In this document: positions 40,145-50,002 of the stretch, one piece after another | Numbering within the stretch: position 1 is the first letter of the stretch | Layout of the letters: every line of letters starts with the position of its first letter | DNA from: Bacteroidales bacterium | GTDB taxonomy: Bacteria > Bacteroidota > Bacteroidia > Bacteroidales > UBA1715 | DNA: 56,649 bases | NCBI GenBank assembly: GCA_031286165.1 | Contig: JAITUU010000011.1 | Coordinates: forward strand, 1-56,649 | Reading direction: 5' to 3' | Notes under the pieces: generated by a model | What the model saw: the letters and a program-made list of their open reading frames with translations, nothing else | Databases searched by the model: none | What the model was told of the DNA's origin: nothing | Translations under genes and position numbers: made by a program

Positions 40145-40181
40145 AAAAAAAAGAGGCTACCGATTTGATAGCCTCTTTTTT
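40145..40181. terminator. Bidirectional intrinsic terminator between glyA and the DUF1015 gene
   Basis: AAAAAGAGGCTA pairs with TAGCCTCTTTTT, with T-runs on both strands. It ends minus-strand transcripts coming from the DUF1015 gene and backs up the glyA terminator. Confidence 0.85.
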
Positions 40182-40199
40182 GTGTGCAATAATTGCGTG

Positions 40200-41444
40200 T
40201 TATAATTCGTGTAAAATCAATCCACTGCGGAGTTTTGGTTCAAACCATGTGGTTTTTGGCGGCATAATGGCATCATTGTCGGCAATATCCATTAATTGCT
40301 CCATCGACACAGGGTAGAGGGCAAAGGCTGCTTTCATTTCGCCACTATCAACTCTGCGTTTCAATTCTCCAAGTCCGCGAATACCACCCACAAAATCTAT
40401 GCGATTGCTTGTGCGCAGGTCGGTAATATTGAGTAGGGGCGTTAAAATTTGTTCGGTAAGAATGGTAACATCGAGCACTGCAATAGGGTCGGCATCGTTG
40501 TACGTGCCTTCTTTTGCCGTGAGTGAATACCACTGACCTTCTACGTAGAGCGAAAAATTGTGGAGCGCAGTAGGTTTGTAAATTTCACTTCCTTTTTTCT
40601 CTATGGTAAATGAATGTTCGAGTTTTTTCAAAAATTCCTCTACCGTCAAACCGTTCAAATCGGTTACTAATCGGTTGTAGTCTATAATTGTTAATTGATT
40701 TGCGGGGAAATTTACCGAAAGGAAGAAGTTATAATCTTCGTTTCCGGTGTGGTTCGGGTTATTTTTGCGATGTTCTGCACCCACTCGCGCAGCCGCAGCC
40801 GTGCGGTGATGTCCGTCTGCTACGTAGAGATAATCTACTTCGTTGGCAAATATGTGTTCTATGTGTTTGATTTTGTTATCGTTGTCTATCACCCACACGT
40901 GGTGTCCTATACCATCTTCACTCACAAAATTATACACAGGGTCTATCAAAATAGCATCGTGAATAATCATATCCAATTCCAAGTTGTTTTTGAAGGCAAA
41001 AAATACCGGTTCTGCATTGAAATTGGTGTAACGCACGTGATTCATGCGGTCTTCCTCTTTATCGGGGCGAGTGAGTTCGTGTTTGCGAATAATATTATTT
41101 TCGTAATCTTCCACACTTGCTGCACCCACTATTCCGTATTGCGTTTTGCCGTTCATGGTTTGTGCATACACGTAGTAACATGGTTTTGAATCCTGCACAA
41201 ACACGCCTTCGGCTATCAATTTTTGCAAATTTTCCTTCGCTTTGTCGTAAATTGCTTGCGAGTGAATATCTACACTTGCCGGCAGGTCAATTTCGGGTTT
41301 TATAACGTGATAAAACGAAAGTGCATTGTCGCCTGCCTCTTGTTTGGCTTCTTCGGAGTTCAATACATCGTAGGGGCGCGATGCAATTTTTGTAACTAAG
41401 TCTTTTTGAGGACGATAGCCTCTGAATGGTTTTACTACTGACAT
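40200..41444 (-). CDS. DUF1015 family protein
   Basis: A 414-residue protein of the DUF1015 family. Landmarks are PFRGYRPQKDLVTKIASRPYDV at the N-terminus (19-residue core PFRGYRPQKDLVTKIASRP), DGHHRTAAAARVG in the middle, and FVGGIRGLGELKRRVDSGE near the end. The DGHHR motif suggests a nucleotide or phosphate-binding ParB-like or kinase-like fold; the family includes proteins described as serine kinases in other lineages, and its steady presence beside serA and serC fits a role in serine metabolism. That link is inference. It starts 30 bp after serA stops. Confidence 0.9.
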   Translation of the reverse strand: MSVVKPFRGYRPQKDLVTKIASRPYDVLNSEEAKQEAGDNALSFYHVIKPEIDLPASVDIHSQAIYDKAKENLQKLIAEGVFVQDSKPCYYVYAQTMNGKTQYGIVGAASVEDYENNIIRKHELTRPDKEEDRMNHVRYTNFNAEPVFFAFKNNLELDMIIHDAILIDPVYNFVSEDGIGHHVWVIDNDNKIKHIEHIFANEVDYLYVADGHHRTAAAARVGAEHRKNNPNHTGNEDYNFFLSVNFPANQLTIIDYNRLVTDLNGLTVEEFLKKLEHSFTIEKKGSEIYKPTALHNFSLYVEGQWYSLTAKEGTYNDADPIAVLDVTILTEQILTPLLNITDLRTSNRIDFVGGIRGLGELKRRVDSGEMKAAFALYPVSMEQLMDIADNDAIMPPKTTWFEPKLRSGLILHEL

Positions 41445-41474
41445 ATTAGGTATGAATAACTGAATAACTGAGTA

Positions 41475-42398
41475 TTATTTATTGAGTTGAAAATTTCTAT
41501 CGCCTTTGCTAATGAAGGCAACTATTTGATTTGCAGCGGCTAATCCGGCATTAATATTTGCTTCTTCGGTTTGTGCACCCGATTTTTTTGCGGTAAATAA
41601 TATTCTGTTTGCAAATTTTTCTTCAAATTCTGCGGCTTTCGAGGGGCGCACATCGGCAATGTATGCAAAATCTTTGCGCTCTTCCATCAAGCGGAGCATA
41701 TCGTCTTCGTTGATAACTTCTTTGCGGGCAGTATTCACAAGCACTGCATTTTTTGGCATTAGCGAAAGCAATTTGTAATTGATAGATTTGATAGTTTTTT
41801 CGGTAGCCGGAATGTGGAGCGATACATATTGACAGGTTTTGTATAATTCTTCGATAGAAGAAAGTGATGTAACTCCTTCTTTTTCAATTATATCGTGGCT
41901 CACAAATGGGTCGTAAGCAAATACTATCATACCAAATCCTCGTGCGATTTTTGCTACTATGCGACCAATGTTGCCAAAGGCGTGAATACCAAAGGTTTTT
42001 CCGCGCAATTCTGTTCCCGATTTTCCATTGAATCCCACGCGGGCAAAGAATATCATCATACCGAATACTAATTCTGCTACGGCATTGGCGTTTTGACCCG
42101 GCGTGTTCATAGCCACCACGCCTTTTGTTGTGCAGGCTTCCAAGTCAATGTTATCGTAACCGGCACCGGCACGCACCACAATTTTTAAATTTTTAGCGGC
42201 ATCTACCACTTCTTTATCTACAATATCGCTGCGAATAATAATAGCATCAACATCGGCAACGGCAGAGAGAAGTTGCTGTTTTTCGGTGTAATTTTCGAGC
42301 AATACGCAGGTAAATCCTGCTTTTTCTACAATTTCTTTAATTCCATCTACGGCTTCTTTGGCAAATGGTTTTTCGGTTGCTACAAGTACTTTTGTCAT
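41475..42398 (-). CDS. serA: D-3-phosphoglycerate dehydrogenase
   Basis: A 307-residue D-2-hydroxyacid dehydrogenase. The NAD-binding motif is GIHAFGNIGRIVAK, the catalytic Arg lies in VNTARKEVINEDDML and the second substrate-binding block is VVRAGAGYDNID. It oxidises 3-phosphoglycerate to 3-phosphohydroxypyruvate, the first step to serine. The short form has no C-terminal ACT domain, so serine feedback by that route is not expected. The assignment over other hydroxyacid dehydrogenases rests on its place between serC and the DUF1015 gene. A hairpin at 42424-42449 separates it from serC. Confidence 0.93.
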   Translation of the reverse strand: MTKVLVATEKPFAKEAVDGIKEIVEKAGFTCVLLENYTEKQQLLSAVADVDAIIIRSDIVDKEVVDAAKNLKIVVRAGAGYDNIDLEACTTKGVVAMNTPGQNANAVAELVFGMMIFFARVGFNGKSGTELRGKTFGIHAFGNIGRIVAKIARGFGMIVFAYDPFVSHDIIEKEGVTSLSSIEELYKTCQYVSLHIPATEKTIKSINYKLLSLMPKNAVLVNTARKEVINEDDMLRLMEERKDFAYIADVRPSKAAEFEEKFANRILFTAKKSGAQTEEANINAGLAAANQIVAFISKGDRNFQLNK

Positions 42399-42423
42399 AG
42401 TTTTTTAAGTATTTTTTAAACAG

Positions 42424-42449
42424 AAAAGGGAGCGTAAAACTCCCTTTTT
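42424..42449 (-). terminator. Hairpin with T-run between serC and serA
   Basis: AAAAGGGAG pairs with CTCCCTTTT around a 7-nt loop. On the minus strand it is followed by TTTTC, so it may partly end serC transcripts before serA. Confidence 0.65.
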
Positions 42450-42463
42450 CTTGTATTGTGTAA

Positions 42464-43540
42464 TTAAATATGTCGTTTTTCAAAATCCTGCATGGCGGTA
42501 ATAAGTGCTTGCACACTTTCTTCGCGTTGTGCATTGTAAATTGATGCGCGGAAACCACCCACTAAGCGGTGTCCTTTTACGCCCAAAATATTGCGTGCTT
42601 TCACAAAATCGTTGAAAAGCGCTTCTTTGTCTTTGTATTCATCGTTCATCACAAAGCATATATTCATATTTGAGCGGTCTTCTACTGCAGCGGTTCCTTT
42701 GAACATTGGGTTGCGGTCGATTTCATCGTATAGTAATTGTGCTTTGGCATTTGCTCGCTGGTGCATTACTTCCACGCCGCCCAATTGTTTGTAACGTTCC
42801 ATAGTTTTCAAACACGTGTACACCGCCATAGTAGGAGGGGTATTGTACATAGAGCCTTTGTCGATATGCGTTTGGTATTTCAAAATTTTTGGAATCACTC
42901 TATCTACTTTTCCTAATACGTCATCGCGCACTATTACGAGTGTAACGCCTGCTGCGCCTACATTTTTTTGCGCTCCGGCATAAATCAGTGCATATTTTGA
43001 AATATCAATAGGGCGGCTGAAAATATCGCTCGACATATCGGCTACCAAAAGAGCAGGTACGTTCGGGTCGCTTTTGTATTGCGTGCCGTAAATGGTGTTA
43101 TTCGTAGTAATGTGCACATAACTTGTGGCAGGGTCCACTTTGCTTTCCCAGCCTTTTGGAATGTAGGAGAAATTTTTATCTTTCGATGTTGCCAATTCCA
43201 CTACTTCTCCGTAACATTTTGCTTCGGCTATTGCGCCCGTAGCCCATACGCCGGTATTGATGTAGGTTGCCGATTTGTCTAACAAATTGAGCGGAACCAT
43301 AGCAAATTGCAAACTTGCACCACCCTGTAAAAACAGTACCGAATAGCCTTCGGGAACGTTCAACAATTCTTTTACCAATTCCGCAGAACTATCCATTACA
43401 TCTTGAAATTCGGGCGTGCGGTGCGAAATACTCAATAGAGAAATGCCGGTGCCCGCGAAATCGTTGATAGCCTCAGAAGTGGCTTGCAGCGCGTAGTCGC
43501 TCAATCGTGAAGGACCTGCATAAAAATTATGTTTTTTCAT
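42464..43540 (-). CDS. serC: Phosphoserine aminotransferase
   Basis: A 358-residue class V aminotransferase. It starts [18 protein letters not shown], and the PLP lysine is in [15 protein letters not shown]. It makes phosphoserine from phosphohydroxypyruvate and glutamate, second in the serine pathway after SerA. The frame extends to 43591, but the ATG at 43540 matches relatives. Length is normal. It is the first gene of the minus-strand serC-serA-DUF1015 unit. Confidence 0.97.
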   Translation of the reverse strand: MKKHNFYAGPSRLSDYALQATSEAINDFAGTGISLLSISHRTPEFQDVMDSSAELVKELLNVPEGYSVLFLQGGASLQFAMVPLNLLDKSATYINTGVWATGAIAEAKCYGEVVELATSKDKNFSYIPKGWESKVDPATSYVHITTNNTIYGTQYKSDPNVPALLVADMSSDIFSRPIDISKYALIYAGAQKNVGAAGVTLVIVRDDVLGKVDRVIPKILKYQTHIDKGSMYNTPPTMAVYTCLKTMERYKQLGGVEVMHQRANAKAQLLYDEIDRNPMFKGTAAVEDRSNMNICFVMNDEYKDKEALFNDFVKARNILGVKGHRLVGGFRASIYNAQREESVQALITAMQDFEKRHI

Positions 43541-43747
43541 ATACCTATTATTTATTTTAGTACTAATTTTTAAGGTTACAAAACAAAGCAAATTTTCGCA
43601 ATATTCCCACCTTTCTTTTTAATATTTTTTCAATTTTATTAACAATTTTTGAGATGTGAATAACGAATAACGAGATATGAAAAACTGCCTTGTGTCAATT
43701 TTTTTTTAGGGCAAACACACCAAAGTTTTCTGTAAGAGTATATATCG

Positions 43748-43960
43748 TTCCCAAACGGTATTCCTTCCACAGATACCTTCGAGCGTGTATTTGCCGCCAT
43801 AGAATCAGATGTTTTGCGCGTTTGCCTCGCAGATTCCGGTAAAGACGTGGTAGGGAGTTTGAGTGAAAAGCAAATTTGCATGGATGGCAAAAAACTCAGA
43901 GGCACATTGCCTGCTACGCCCACAGACGCTATGAACCCGGAACAAGTAGTACTCTTGCGG
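43748..43960 (+). pseudogene. ISAs1-family transposase remnant
   Basis: The plus frame reads FPNGIPSTDTFERVFAAIES and then KQICMDGKKLRGTLPATP, the start of the catalytic core of ISAs1/H-repeat transposases (relatives read NGIPSHDTF and IAIDGKTLRGS). Both ends of the gene are missing: nothing usable precedes 43748, and after about 43930 the frame drifts out of homology into the 3' end of the M1 peptidase gene. No terminal repeats were found. Confidence 0.75.
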
Positions 43961-43989
43961 ATTCGGCGGTGCTTTTGCCCTAAACGAGA

Positions 43990-45801
43990 TTATCTCATTT
44001 TTTTGAATTTCTTCGCGCTCACCTCCTTCACCGCAAAATACGCCGGTGATATGTTGAAGGCAATGTGATCAAAGTCGGAGATTGTTACGCTTTGTTCTTG
44101 GGTGGTGGTGTTGATGCGCAGCGGTGTGCCATCGGCTACTATTTCTACCGGTAGTGCAAAATTGGCATCTACGTTTGTCCAGCGGAGATGGAGTTTCGTG
44201 CCCTTGCCCGACGGTTCGCTATAGTATTCCAACACCGGCACTTCGCGTTTGTACAAATATTGATTGAAATACCACGAAAGGTCTTTGCCGGTTTTGGTGT
44301 TCACGAGCGTTATAAAATCCTGTACGGTAGTTATTTTATAGGCTTGCCGGGTGTAAAACGAGTGTAGTATATCGAAAAACAGACTGTCGTTATTCACCAC
44401 AAATCGCAATCCGTGCAGTGTCCACGCTCCTTTCATGTACGGGTCGGTGTCTTTGTAATTCCAAAAATTCACGCCCTGAATGCCCACTATGGGGTTTTTA
44501 TTTTGTATGAAAGCACTGTATCGGCTCAAATACTTGTCGGCAGTTTTTTTGCCGTACAACTGCTCCATATACAGTACTTCGGCGTAGGTTGCAAATCCTT
44601 CGTGAATAAAAATATCGCTCACATCGGGTACCGAAACCGAGTTGCCAAACCATTCGTGCGCTGTTTCGTGCAGAATAATGTAGTCGATACCGGCAATTTG
44701 CCGTCCTTTGGTGCCGTAGGCTATGGCTGTTTGGTGTTCCATGCCTTCGTAGGGGCTGCCTATGAGTTTAAATCCTTCGTTTGCCCACGGGTAGGGTCCA
44801 AACATGGTTTCGTAAAAACGTAAAATGGGTGCGGTTTGTGCAAAGGCATTGCGCGATTTTTCAAAATGTTCGGGAAGGGTGTAGTAACTCAGTGTAAATG
44901 TGCTATCTATTCCCTTAAATTCTTCGGTGTAGGACACAAATTTTCCGGCGTAGAGTGTTATGTTATAATTATTTATGGGGTAATTGGTATTCCACGTAAA
45001 AATTTCTTTTTCTCCACGTGTTTCGTGAGCGGTTTGCACGCCGTTACTCACTACGGTTAGTCCTTTGGGAACGCTTGCGGTGAGTGTCATACCATGGTCG
45101 GGTTCGTCTGAAAGGTGGTCTTTGCAGGGGAACCACATACTCGCGCCATCGCCTTCGCAGGTAACGCCGAACCACGCACTGCCGTCTGCCGATTTTTTCC
45201 ATACAAAACCGCCTTCCCATGGCGGACGATTTGCCTCAGTAGGTTTTCCTGCGTAAAACACGCGCAGATTGTTAATCGTGTTTTGTTGTACACTATCGGG
45301 AAATTGCACAAACACAGCGTTGTATTTTCGTGAAAACGCGAGTTTTTGTCCCTGCGATTTTGCAAATGCAGGCTCTATGCGCGAATAGATAATGCTGTCG
45401 ATACGTAAGTTTTTGAATAAATCTATTTGTAGTTCTTTCAAGGTTTTTTCGGCTTCAAACTGAATGTCGGCGTAGCCTGCAATGTGTTTTTTTTCGGGAT
45501 TGATGTCTAAGTTGATGTTGTAATGCAGTACGTTGTAACAACTGCGATTTTCACCCAACGTGCCGCGCACATAATCTTTTTCGGTGAAGTGTGGATATAT
45601 GTAGCCTTTTTTGGGAGTTTCGCGTTGGGTGTTCAGCCCTGCAAGTTTGCAACTTGAAAATGCTGTGAGTGCGATTGTGCAGAAAAACAATGAAACGAAC
45701 GAGGAGGTTGTACTTGCGAAAGCGGGTATTTTATGTTTTTTTTGAGGAGATTCCTGCGTGCGCAGAAATGACGGAAGAAATGATGCGTTTTTTGTTACCA
45801 T
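43990..45801 (-). CDS. M1 family metallopeptidase, predicted lipoprotein, with repeat-derived N-terminus
   Basis: A 603-residue gluzincin. The zinc site is HETAHEW (His378, Glu379, His382) with Glu401 in FIHEGFATYAE, and GMEHQT near residue 353 replaces the usual GxMEN exopeptidase motif. A lipoprotein-like hydrophobic stretch ends in FSSC (Cys51). Before it, residues 6-30 (SFLPSFLRTQESPQKKHK onward) look like a translated dispersed DNA repeat. The ATG overlaps the stop of the upstream gene as ATGGTAA, which supports this start by translational coupling; an internal TTG near residue 38 is the alternative. It probably trims peptides at the cell envelope. Confidence 0.9.
   Translation of the reverse strand: MVTKNASFLPSFLRTQESPQKKHKIPAFASTTSSFVSLFFCTIALTAFSSCKLAGLNTQRETPKKGYIYPHFTEKDYVRGTLGENRSCYNVLHYNINLDINPEKKHIAGYADIQFEAEKTLKELQIDLFKNLRIDSIIYSRIEPAFAKSQGQKLAFSRKYNAVFVQFPDSVQQNTINNLRVFYAGKPTEANRPPWEGGFVWKKSADGSAWFGVTCEGDGASMWFPCKDHLSDEPDHGMTLTASVPKGLTVVSNGVQTAHETRGEKEIFTWNTNYPINNYNITLYAGKFVSYTEEFKGIDSTFTLSYYTLPEHFEKSRNAFAQTAPILRFYETMFGPYPWANEGFKLIGSPYEGMEHQTAIAYGTKGRQIAGIDYIILHETAHEWFGNSVSVPDVSDIFIHEGFATYAEVLYMEQLYGKKTADKYLSRYSAFIQNKNPIVGIQGVNFWNYKDTDPYMKGAWTLHGLRFVVNNDSLFFDILHSFYTRQAYKITTVQDFITLVNTKTGKDLSWYFNQYLYKREVPVLEYYSEPSGKGTKLHLRWTNVDANFALPVEIVADGTPLRINTTTQEQSVTISDFDHIAFNISPAYFAVKEVSAKKFKKMR
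45712..45790. repeat. Dispersed REP-like DNA repeat within the M1 peptidase 5' end
   Basis: The plus strand has TTGCGAAAGCGGGTATTTT, then GAGATTCCTGCGTGCGCAGA and AATGACGG. This resembles the widespread bacterial repeat built from ATTCCCGC-TTTCGCGGGAAT and TTCCTGCGCAGGAATGACGG halves. It is translated as residues 6-30 of the peptidase. I know the repeat type by resemblance only; other copies should exist outside the window. Confidence 0.55.
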
Positions 45802-46373
45802 GTGTAGCCAATTCCTGTGTTAATACTAAGGTCAGATAAGTCCATACCGGCTTGAAAAGTGAATTTTCGGTCGGTAATGTATATAACGCCAAGTCCTAAA
45901 TTATGTTGCAAGCCTTGACGAGGAATTGTGAAACTTTGTCCGCTGCCGGCAGTGTTGGTAAAATCGGTAGATTGTGCGCGGAACCCTACTGCCGCATAGA
46001 GCATTACATTGCGCGTAACGCCGCGTGCTATGCCTGCATTTACAAGTAAATTGTTATAAGGAACCGATTTTGAAATTGCTGTTTTTTGACCTTCTGCATC
46101 AAATTCCCAGCCGTGTATAGTGTAGCGTTGCAGAGTATTGATTTTGGCATCGAAGTAAAACGAAATGCGATTGACCGAAGAATGAATTACAAATGCCGCA
46201 CCCACGTTCCATTTCGGAAAATTGCAGAGTGCCGTGGCGGTATAGTGCAGCGAACGCTTGTAAAAATCCTTTGTGAGCGCATCGTCATCGTTCGCAAAAA
46301 AATTCGTTTGCGAAACGCCGGAAACGGCGAAGAACCCGAAAGCGACAATAGAAATAATTTTTTTGAGCGTCAT
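45795..46373 (-). CDS. Exported protein, probable small outer-membrane beta-barrel
   Basis: A 192-residue protein with a signal peptide (MTLKKIISIVAFGFFAVSGV, cleavage after VSQ). The mature part is made of alternating strands rich in aromatics (LHYTATALCNFPKWNVGAAF, NRISFYFDAKINTLQRY, NVMLYAAVGFRA, QHNLGLGVIYI, FTFQAGMDLSDL) and ends with an aromatic residue (GYTW), the usual signal for barrel assembly. No family was recognised. It overlaps the M1 peptidase start by 7 bp, so the two are translationally coupled and may act together at the envelope. Confidence 0.7.
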   Translation of the reverse strand: MTLKKIISIVAFGFFAVSGVSQTNFFANDDDALTKDFYKRSLHYTATALCNFPKWNVGAAFVIHSSVNRISFYFDAKINTLQRYTIHGWEFDAEGQKTAISKSVPYNNLLVNAGIARGVTRNVMLYAAVGFRAQSTDFTNTAGSGQSFTIPRQGLQHNLGLGVIYITDRKFTFQAGMDLSDLSINTGIGYTW

Positions 46374-46405
46374 TGCAATGTATTAATGCGCAAAAGTACG
46401 AATTA

Positions 46406-46433
46406 ATTGTAAATTGTAAATTGTAAATTGTAA
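46406..46433. repeat. (ATTGTAA)4 tandem repeat, copy 2
   Basis: Four perfect 7-bp units followed by ATTAATTT, as at 36305-36332. It lies between the barrel-protein start and the uvrA stop. Confidence 0.8.
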
Positions 46434-46467
46434 ATTAATTTTAAAAGTCATAAATACTCAATATTCT

Positions 46468-49314
46468 CTACTTGCTACTTTGTGCTAACTCCTCTGCAAT
46501 AAATTTTGCGGTGTAGCCTTTTTTGCTTTTGCTCACGGTTTCGGGAGTGCCTTCGGCTACTATGGTGCCGCCGTTTTTGCCGCCGTCGGGACCAATGTCT
46601 ATCACCCAATCGGCTACTTTTATAACGTCCAAATTGTGTTCTATAATAATTACCGTATTTCCTTTATCTACAAGTTGCTGAATTACGTCCATAAACACGG
46701 CAATATCTTGAAAATGCAGTCCGGTGGTGGGTTCGTCTAATATATACAAGGTATTTCCCGAATCGCGTTTGGCGAGTTCTGCGGCGAGTTTCACGCGCTG
46801 TGCTTCGCCGCCCGAAAGGGTTGTAGAAGATTGTCCCAGTGTTAAATATCCCAATCCCACATTTTGCAAGGTTTTAAGTTTGAGAAAAATATCGGGAATT
46901 GCCTCGAAAAATTCCACTCCTTGGTCTATGGTCATATCGAGCACATCGCTTATGGATTTTCCTTTGTATTTTACTTCCAGCGTTTCGCGGTTATAGCGTT
47001 TTCCGCCACACACATCGCAGGGCACATATACATCGGGCAAAAAGTTCATTTCTATAACCTTCATGCCGCCGCCTTTGCAGGTTTCGCAGCGTCCGCCTTT
47101 CACGTTGAAAGAAAATCGTCCGGCTTTGTAGTTGCGCAGTTGCGATTCGGGCAGGCGTTCAAATAGTTTGCGAATATCGCCAAACATATTGGTATAAGTA
47201 GCCGGATTGGAACGCGGTGTGCGCCCCAGCGGTGTTTGGTTCACTTCTATTACTTTATTGATAGTATCAATTCCCTCAATGGTTTTGTAGGGCAGGGGCG
47301 TTTGTTTGGAACGGTAAAAATACTGTGATAAAATAGGGTGCAGTGTACTATTGATAAGCGTGGATTTTCCACTGCCCGAAACGCCGGTAATGCACACCAA
47401 TTTTCCCAGCGGAATGGTGAGTGTTACGTCTTTTAAATTGTTTCCCGTAGCACCTGCAAGTGTGAGCGTTTTTCCGTTTCCGGCACGGCGAGTGGCAGGA
47501 ATTTCTATTTTTTTTCGCCCCAATATATAATCGGCGGTAATGCTTTGCTGCGCAAAAAATTCTTTGGGTGCACCTTGTGCCACAATTTCGCCGCCATGCT
47601 TGCCTGCTCCGGGTCCAATGTCGATAATGTAGTCGGCATTGAGCATCATATCTTTATCGTGTTCTACCACAATCACCGAATTGCCGGCATCGCGTAAATT
47701 TTTGAGTGCGTCTATCAGTTGCACATTGTCGCGCTGATGCAGACCGATGCTTGGTTCGTCTAATATATAGAGTACATTCACCAATTTTGAGCCTATTTGT
47801 GTGGCAAGGCGTATGCGCTGGCTTTCGCCGCCCGAAAGTGTGCGCGAACTGCGATTGAGCGATAAATAATGCAGCCCCACATTGAGCAAAAAGCCTATGC
47901 GAGTGTGAATTTCTTTTAAAATTTCGCTGCCTATGTGCTGCTGTTGTTTTGCCAAATGCTTTGGTAAATCGGCTATCCACGCATATAAATCGTCTATGGA
48001 AAGTTGCGACACTTCGGCTATGTTTTTGCCTGCCAAGCGAAAAAAAAGTGATTCTTTTTTGAGCCGCATTCCTTTACATTCGGGGCACTCAATTTTTCGG
48101 AATAAATAGTCGTCGCTCCCTTCGCTTGCCGTAGTGTCTTGAAATTCCAATTGTTTTTCCACCAAAGGTAAAATTCCCTCGAATCCGTAGAAATAGTTGC
48201 TATCTACGCCTATGGGTGTGGTTATGAAACTGTACATATCGTTGTCGCCAAAAAGCAACACTTGTTTTGCTTCTTCGGGAATTTCGTTGTAGGGTGTTTT
48301 AAGCGTAAAATCGTGTTTGTGTGCCACTGCTTCCAATTTGCAGAAAATCAAGTTTTTACGATATGCTCCAAGTGGTTTTATGGCACCATCGTATATGTTG
48401 ATAGAGGTGTCGGGAATAATTTTGTGGATGTCAATTTCGTCAATTTCGCCAAGACCGCCGCAAGAGGGGCAGGCTCCGTGCGGAGAATTGAAGGAAAAGG
48501 AGTGCGGAGCCGGGTCGTTGTATGAAAGTCCGGTGGTGGGGCACATCAATTTTTTACTGAAAAATTTTACGGCTTTTGTTTCTACGTCCAAAATCATGCA
48601 AATATTTTTGCCGATTTTCATGGCGGTTTCTATGGATTGTTTCAGGCGCGGTTCGTCTTGATTTTGAATTTTGAATTTATCAATCACAATTTCAATATTG
48701 TGAATTTTGTACCTATCTACCCGCATGCCAAAGGTAAGTTCGCGCACTTCGCCGTCTATGCGTGCATACAAGTAGCCTTTTTTGCGATATTGCTCAAATA
48801 AATCTTGATAATGCCCCTTGCGCCCTTTTACCACCGGAGCGAGCAACATTATTTTCTTTCCCTGAAATTGCTCTACAATCAGGTCTATGATTTTTTGTGT
48901 GGTGTATTTCACCATTTTTTCGCCGGTTTCGTATGAAAATGCTTCACCAATGCGAGCATAGAGCAGGCGCAAAAAGTCGTAAATTTCGGTGGTGGTGCCC
49001 ACTGTGGAACGCGGATTTTTGTTCACCGTTTTTTGTTCTATGGAAATTACAGGGCTTAGTCCGGTAATTTTATCAACATCGGGACGTTCCAAATTTCCCA
49101 GAAATTGGCGTGCGTATGCAGAAAGCGTTTCTATGTAGCGGCGTTGCCCTTCGGCGTAAATGGTATCGAAGGCGAGCGAAGATTTGCCGCTGCCCGAAAG
49201 TCCGGTAACAACGGTAAGTGAATCGCGCGGAATTGTTACCGAAATATTTTTAAGGTTATTTTCGCGTGCGCCTTCTACTATAATAGAGCCTTCGGCTTGT
49301 GTTTCGAGCGACAT
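46468..49314 (-). CDS. uvrA: Excinuclease ABC subunit UvrA
   Basis: A 948-residue UvrA with two ABC-type ATPase halves. Walker A motifs are [13 protein letters not shown] and [13 protein letters not shown], and signatures are [10 protein letters not shown] and [10 protein letters not shown]. Zinc-binding pairs are CPSCGG with CPECKG in the first half and CETCKGGG with CDVCGG in the second. It recognises damaged DNA in nucleotide excision repair together with UvrB. Length is normal. A TATATTTG box lies upstream at 49339-49346 on the minus strand. Def and ruvX follow upstream on the same strand. Confidence 0.98.
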   Translation of the reverse strand: MSLETQAEGSIIVEGARENNLKNISVTIPRDSLTVVTGLSGSGKSSLAFDTIYAEGQRRYIETLSAYARQFLGNLERPDVDKITGLSPVISIEQKTVNKNPRSTVGTTTEIYDFLRLLYARIGEAFSYETGEKMVKYTTQKIIDLIVEQFQGKKIMLLAPVVKGRKGHYQDLFEQYRKKGYLYARIDGEVRELTFGMRVDRYKIHNIEIVIDKFKIQNQDEPRLKQSIETAMKIGKNICMILDVETKAVKFFSKKLMCPTTGLSYNDPAPHSFSFNSPHGACPSCGGLGEIDEIDIHKIIPDTSINIYDGAIKPLGAYRKNLIFCKLEAVAHKHDFTLKTPYNEIPEEAKQVLLFGDNDMYSFITTPIGVDSNYFYGFEGILPLVEKQLEFQDTTASEGSDDYLFRKIECPECKGMRLKKESLFFRLAGKNIAEVSQLSIDDLYAWIADLPKHLAKQQQHIGSEILKEIHTRIGFLLNVGLHYLSLNRSSRTLSGGESQRIRLATQIGSKLVNVLYILDEPSIGLHQRDNVQLIDALKNLRDAGNSVIVVEHDKDMMLNADYIIDIGPGAGKHGGEIVAQGAPKEFFAQQSITADYILGRKKIEIPATRRAGNGKTLTLAGATGNNLKDVTLTIPLGKLVCITGVSGSGKSTLINSTLHPILSQYFYRSKQTPLPYKTIEGIDTINKVIEVNQTPLGRTPRSNPATYTNMFGDIRKLFERLPESQLRNYKAGRFSFNVKGGRCETCKGGGMKVIEMNFLPDVYVPCDVCGGKRYNRETLEVKYKGKSISDVLDMTIDQGVEFFEAIPDIFLKLKTLQNVGLGYLTLGQSSTTLSGGEAQRVKLAAELAKRDSGNTLYILDEPTTGLHFQDIAVFMDVIQQLVDKGNTVIIIEHNLDVIKVADWVIDIGPDGGKNGGTIVAEGTPETVSKSKKGYTAKFIAEELAQSSK

Positions 49315-49362
49315 GGTTGTGTTGGTTTAAAAATTTTGCAAATATACACTTTTTGCTGCACA

Positions 49363-49917
49363 TTATGCTTTTGTGCGCACTCTATAGTGTGCCGAAACTT
49401 TTCCTTTTTCTATATTTTGCAGTTTTCCTTTTATGAGGCGTTTTTTGAGCGCGTTTACGTGGTCTATAAACATTTTTCCTTCCAAGTGGTCGTATTCATG
49501 CTGAATAATGCGTGCGCAAATGCCCGAAAATGTTTCGGTTTTTTCGTTGAAGGTTTCATCGAAATAGCGAATTATCACTGTTTCGGGGCGGGCAATGTCT
49601 TCGTGTAGTGTGGGCAGGCTTAGGCAGCCTTCGTTGAAAAGCCATTCTTTTCCACTGCGTTCTAAAATCTGCGGATTGATAAATACTTGACGGAAATCTG
49701 CGGCATCGGGGTATTTGTCGGCAAATCCCGTGCCATCTACCACAAATACACGAATAGGCAGCCCCACTTGCGGAGCCGCAAGCCCCACACCATCGGCATT
49801 GTCCATAGTTTCGTACATATCGGTAATTACTGTCGATAAGTTCGGGTACTTGTTGTCGATATTCTCACTTGCTTTGCGCAACACACCGTTGCCGTATAAA
49901 AAAATAGGTTTTATCAT
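49363..49917 (-). CDS. def: Peptide deformylase
   Basis: A 184-residue deformylase that removes the formyl group from new proteins. Motif 1 is GVGLAAPQVG, motif 2 EGCLSLP (metal-binding Cys) and motif 3 IQHEYDHLEG (two metal-binding His and the catalytic Glu). Length is normal. On the minus strand a TATATTTG box lies at 49952-49959, 35 bp before the start. It lies downstream of ruvX and upstream of uvrA. Confidence 0.97.
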   Translation of the reverse strand: MIKPIFLYGNGVLRKASENIDNKYPNLSTVITDMYETMDNADGVGLAAPQVGLPIRVFVVDGTGFADKYPDAADFRQVFINPQILERSGKEWLFNEGCLSLPTLHEDIARPETVIIRYFDETFNEKTETFSGICARIIQHEYDHLEGKMFIDHVNALKKRLIKGKLQNIEKGKVSAHYRVRTKA

Positions 49918-50002
49918 AGTAAAATATTTGTTGCTCTTTTAAAATCGCGTGCAAATATAGGTGTATTTGCATACATATACAAACGCAGAGAGTGCCGAAA
50001 AA

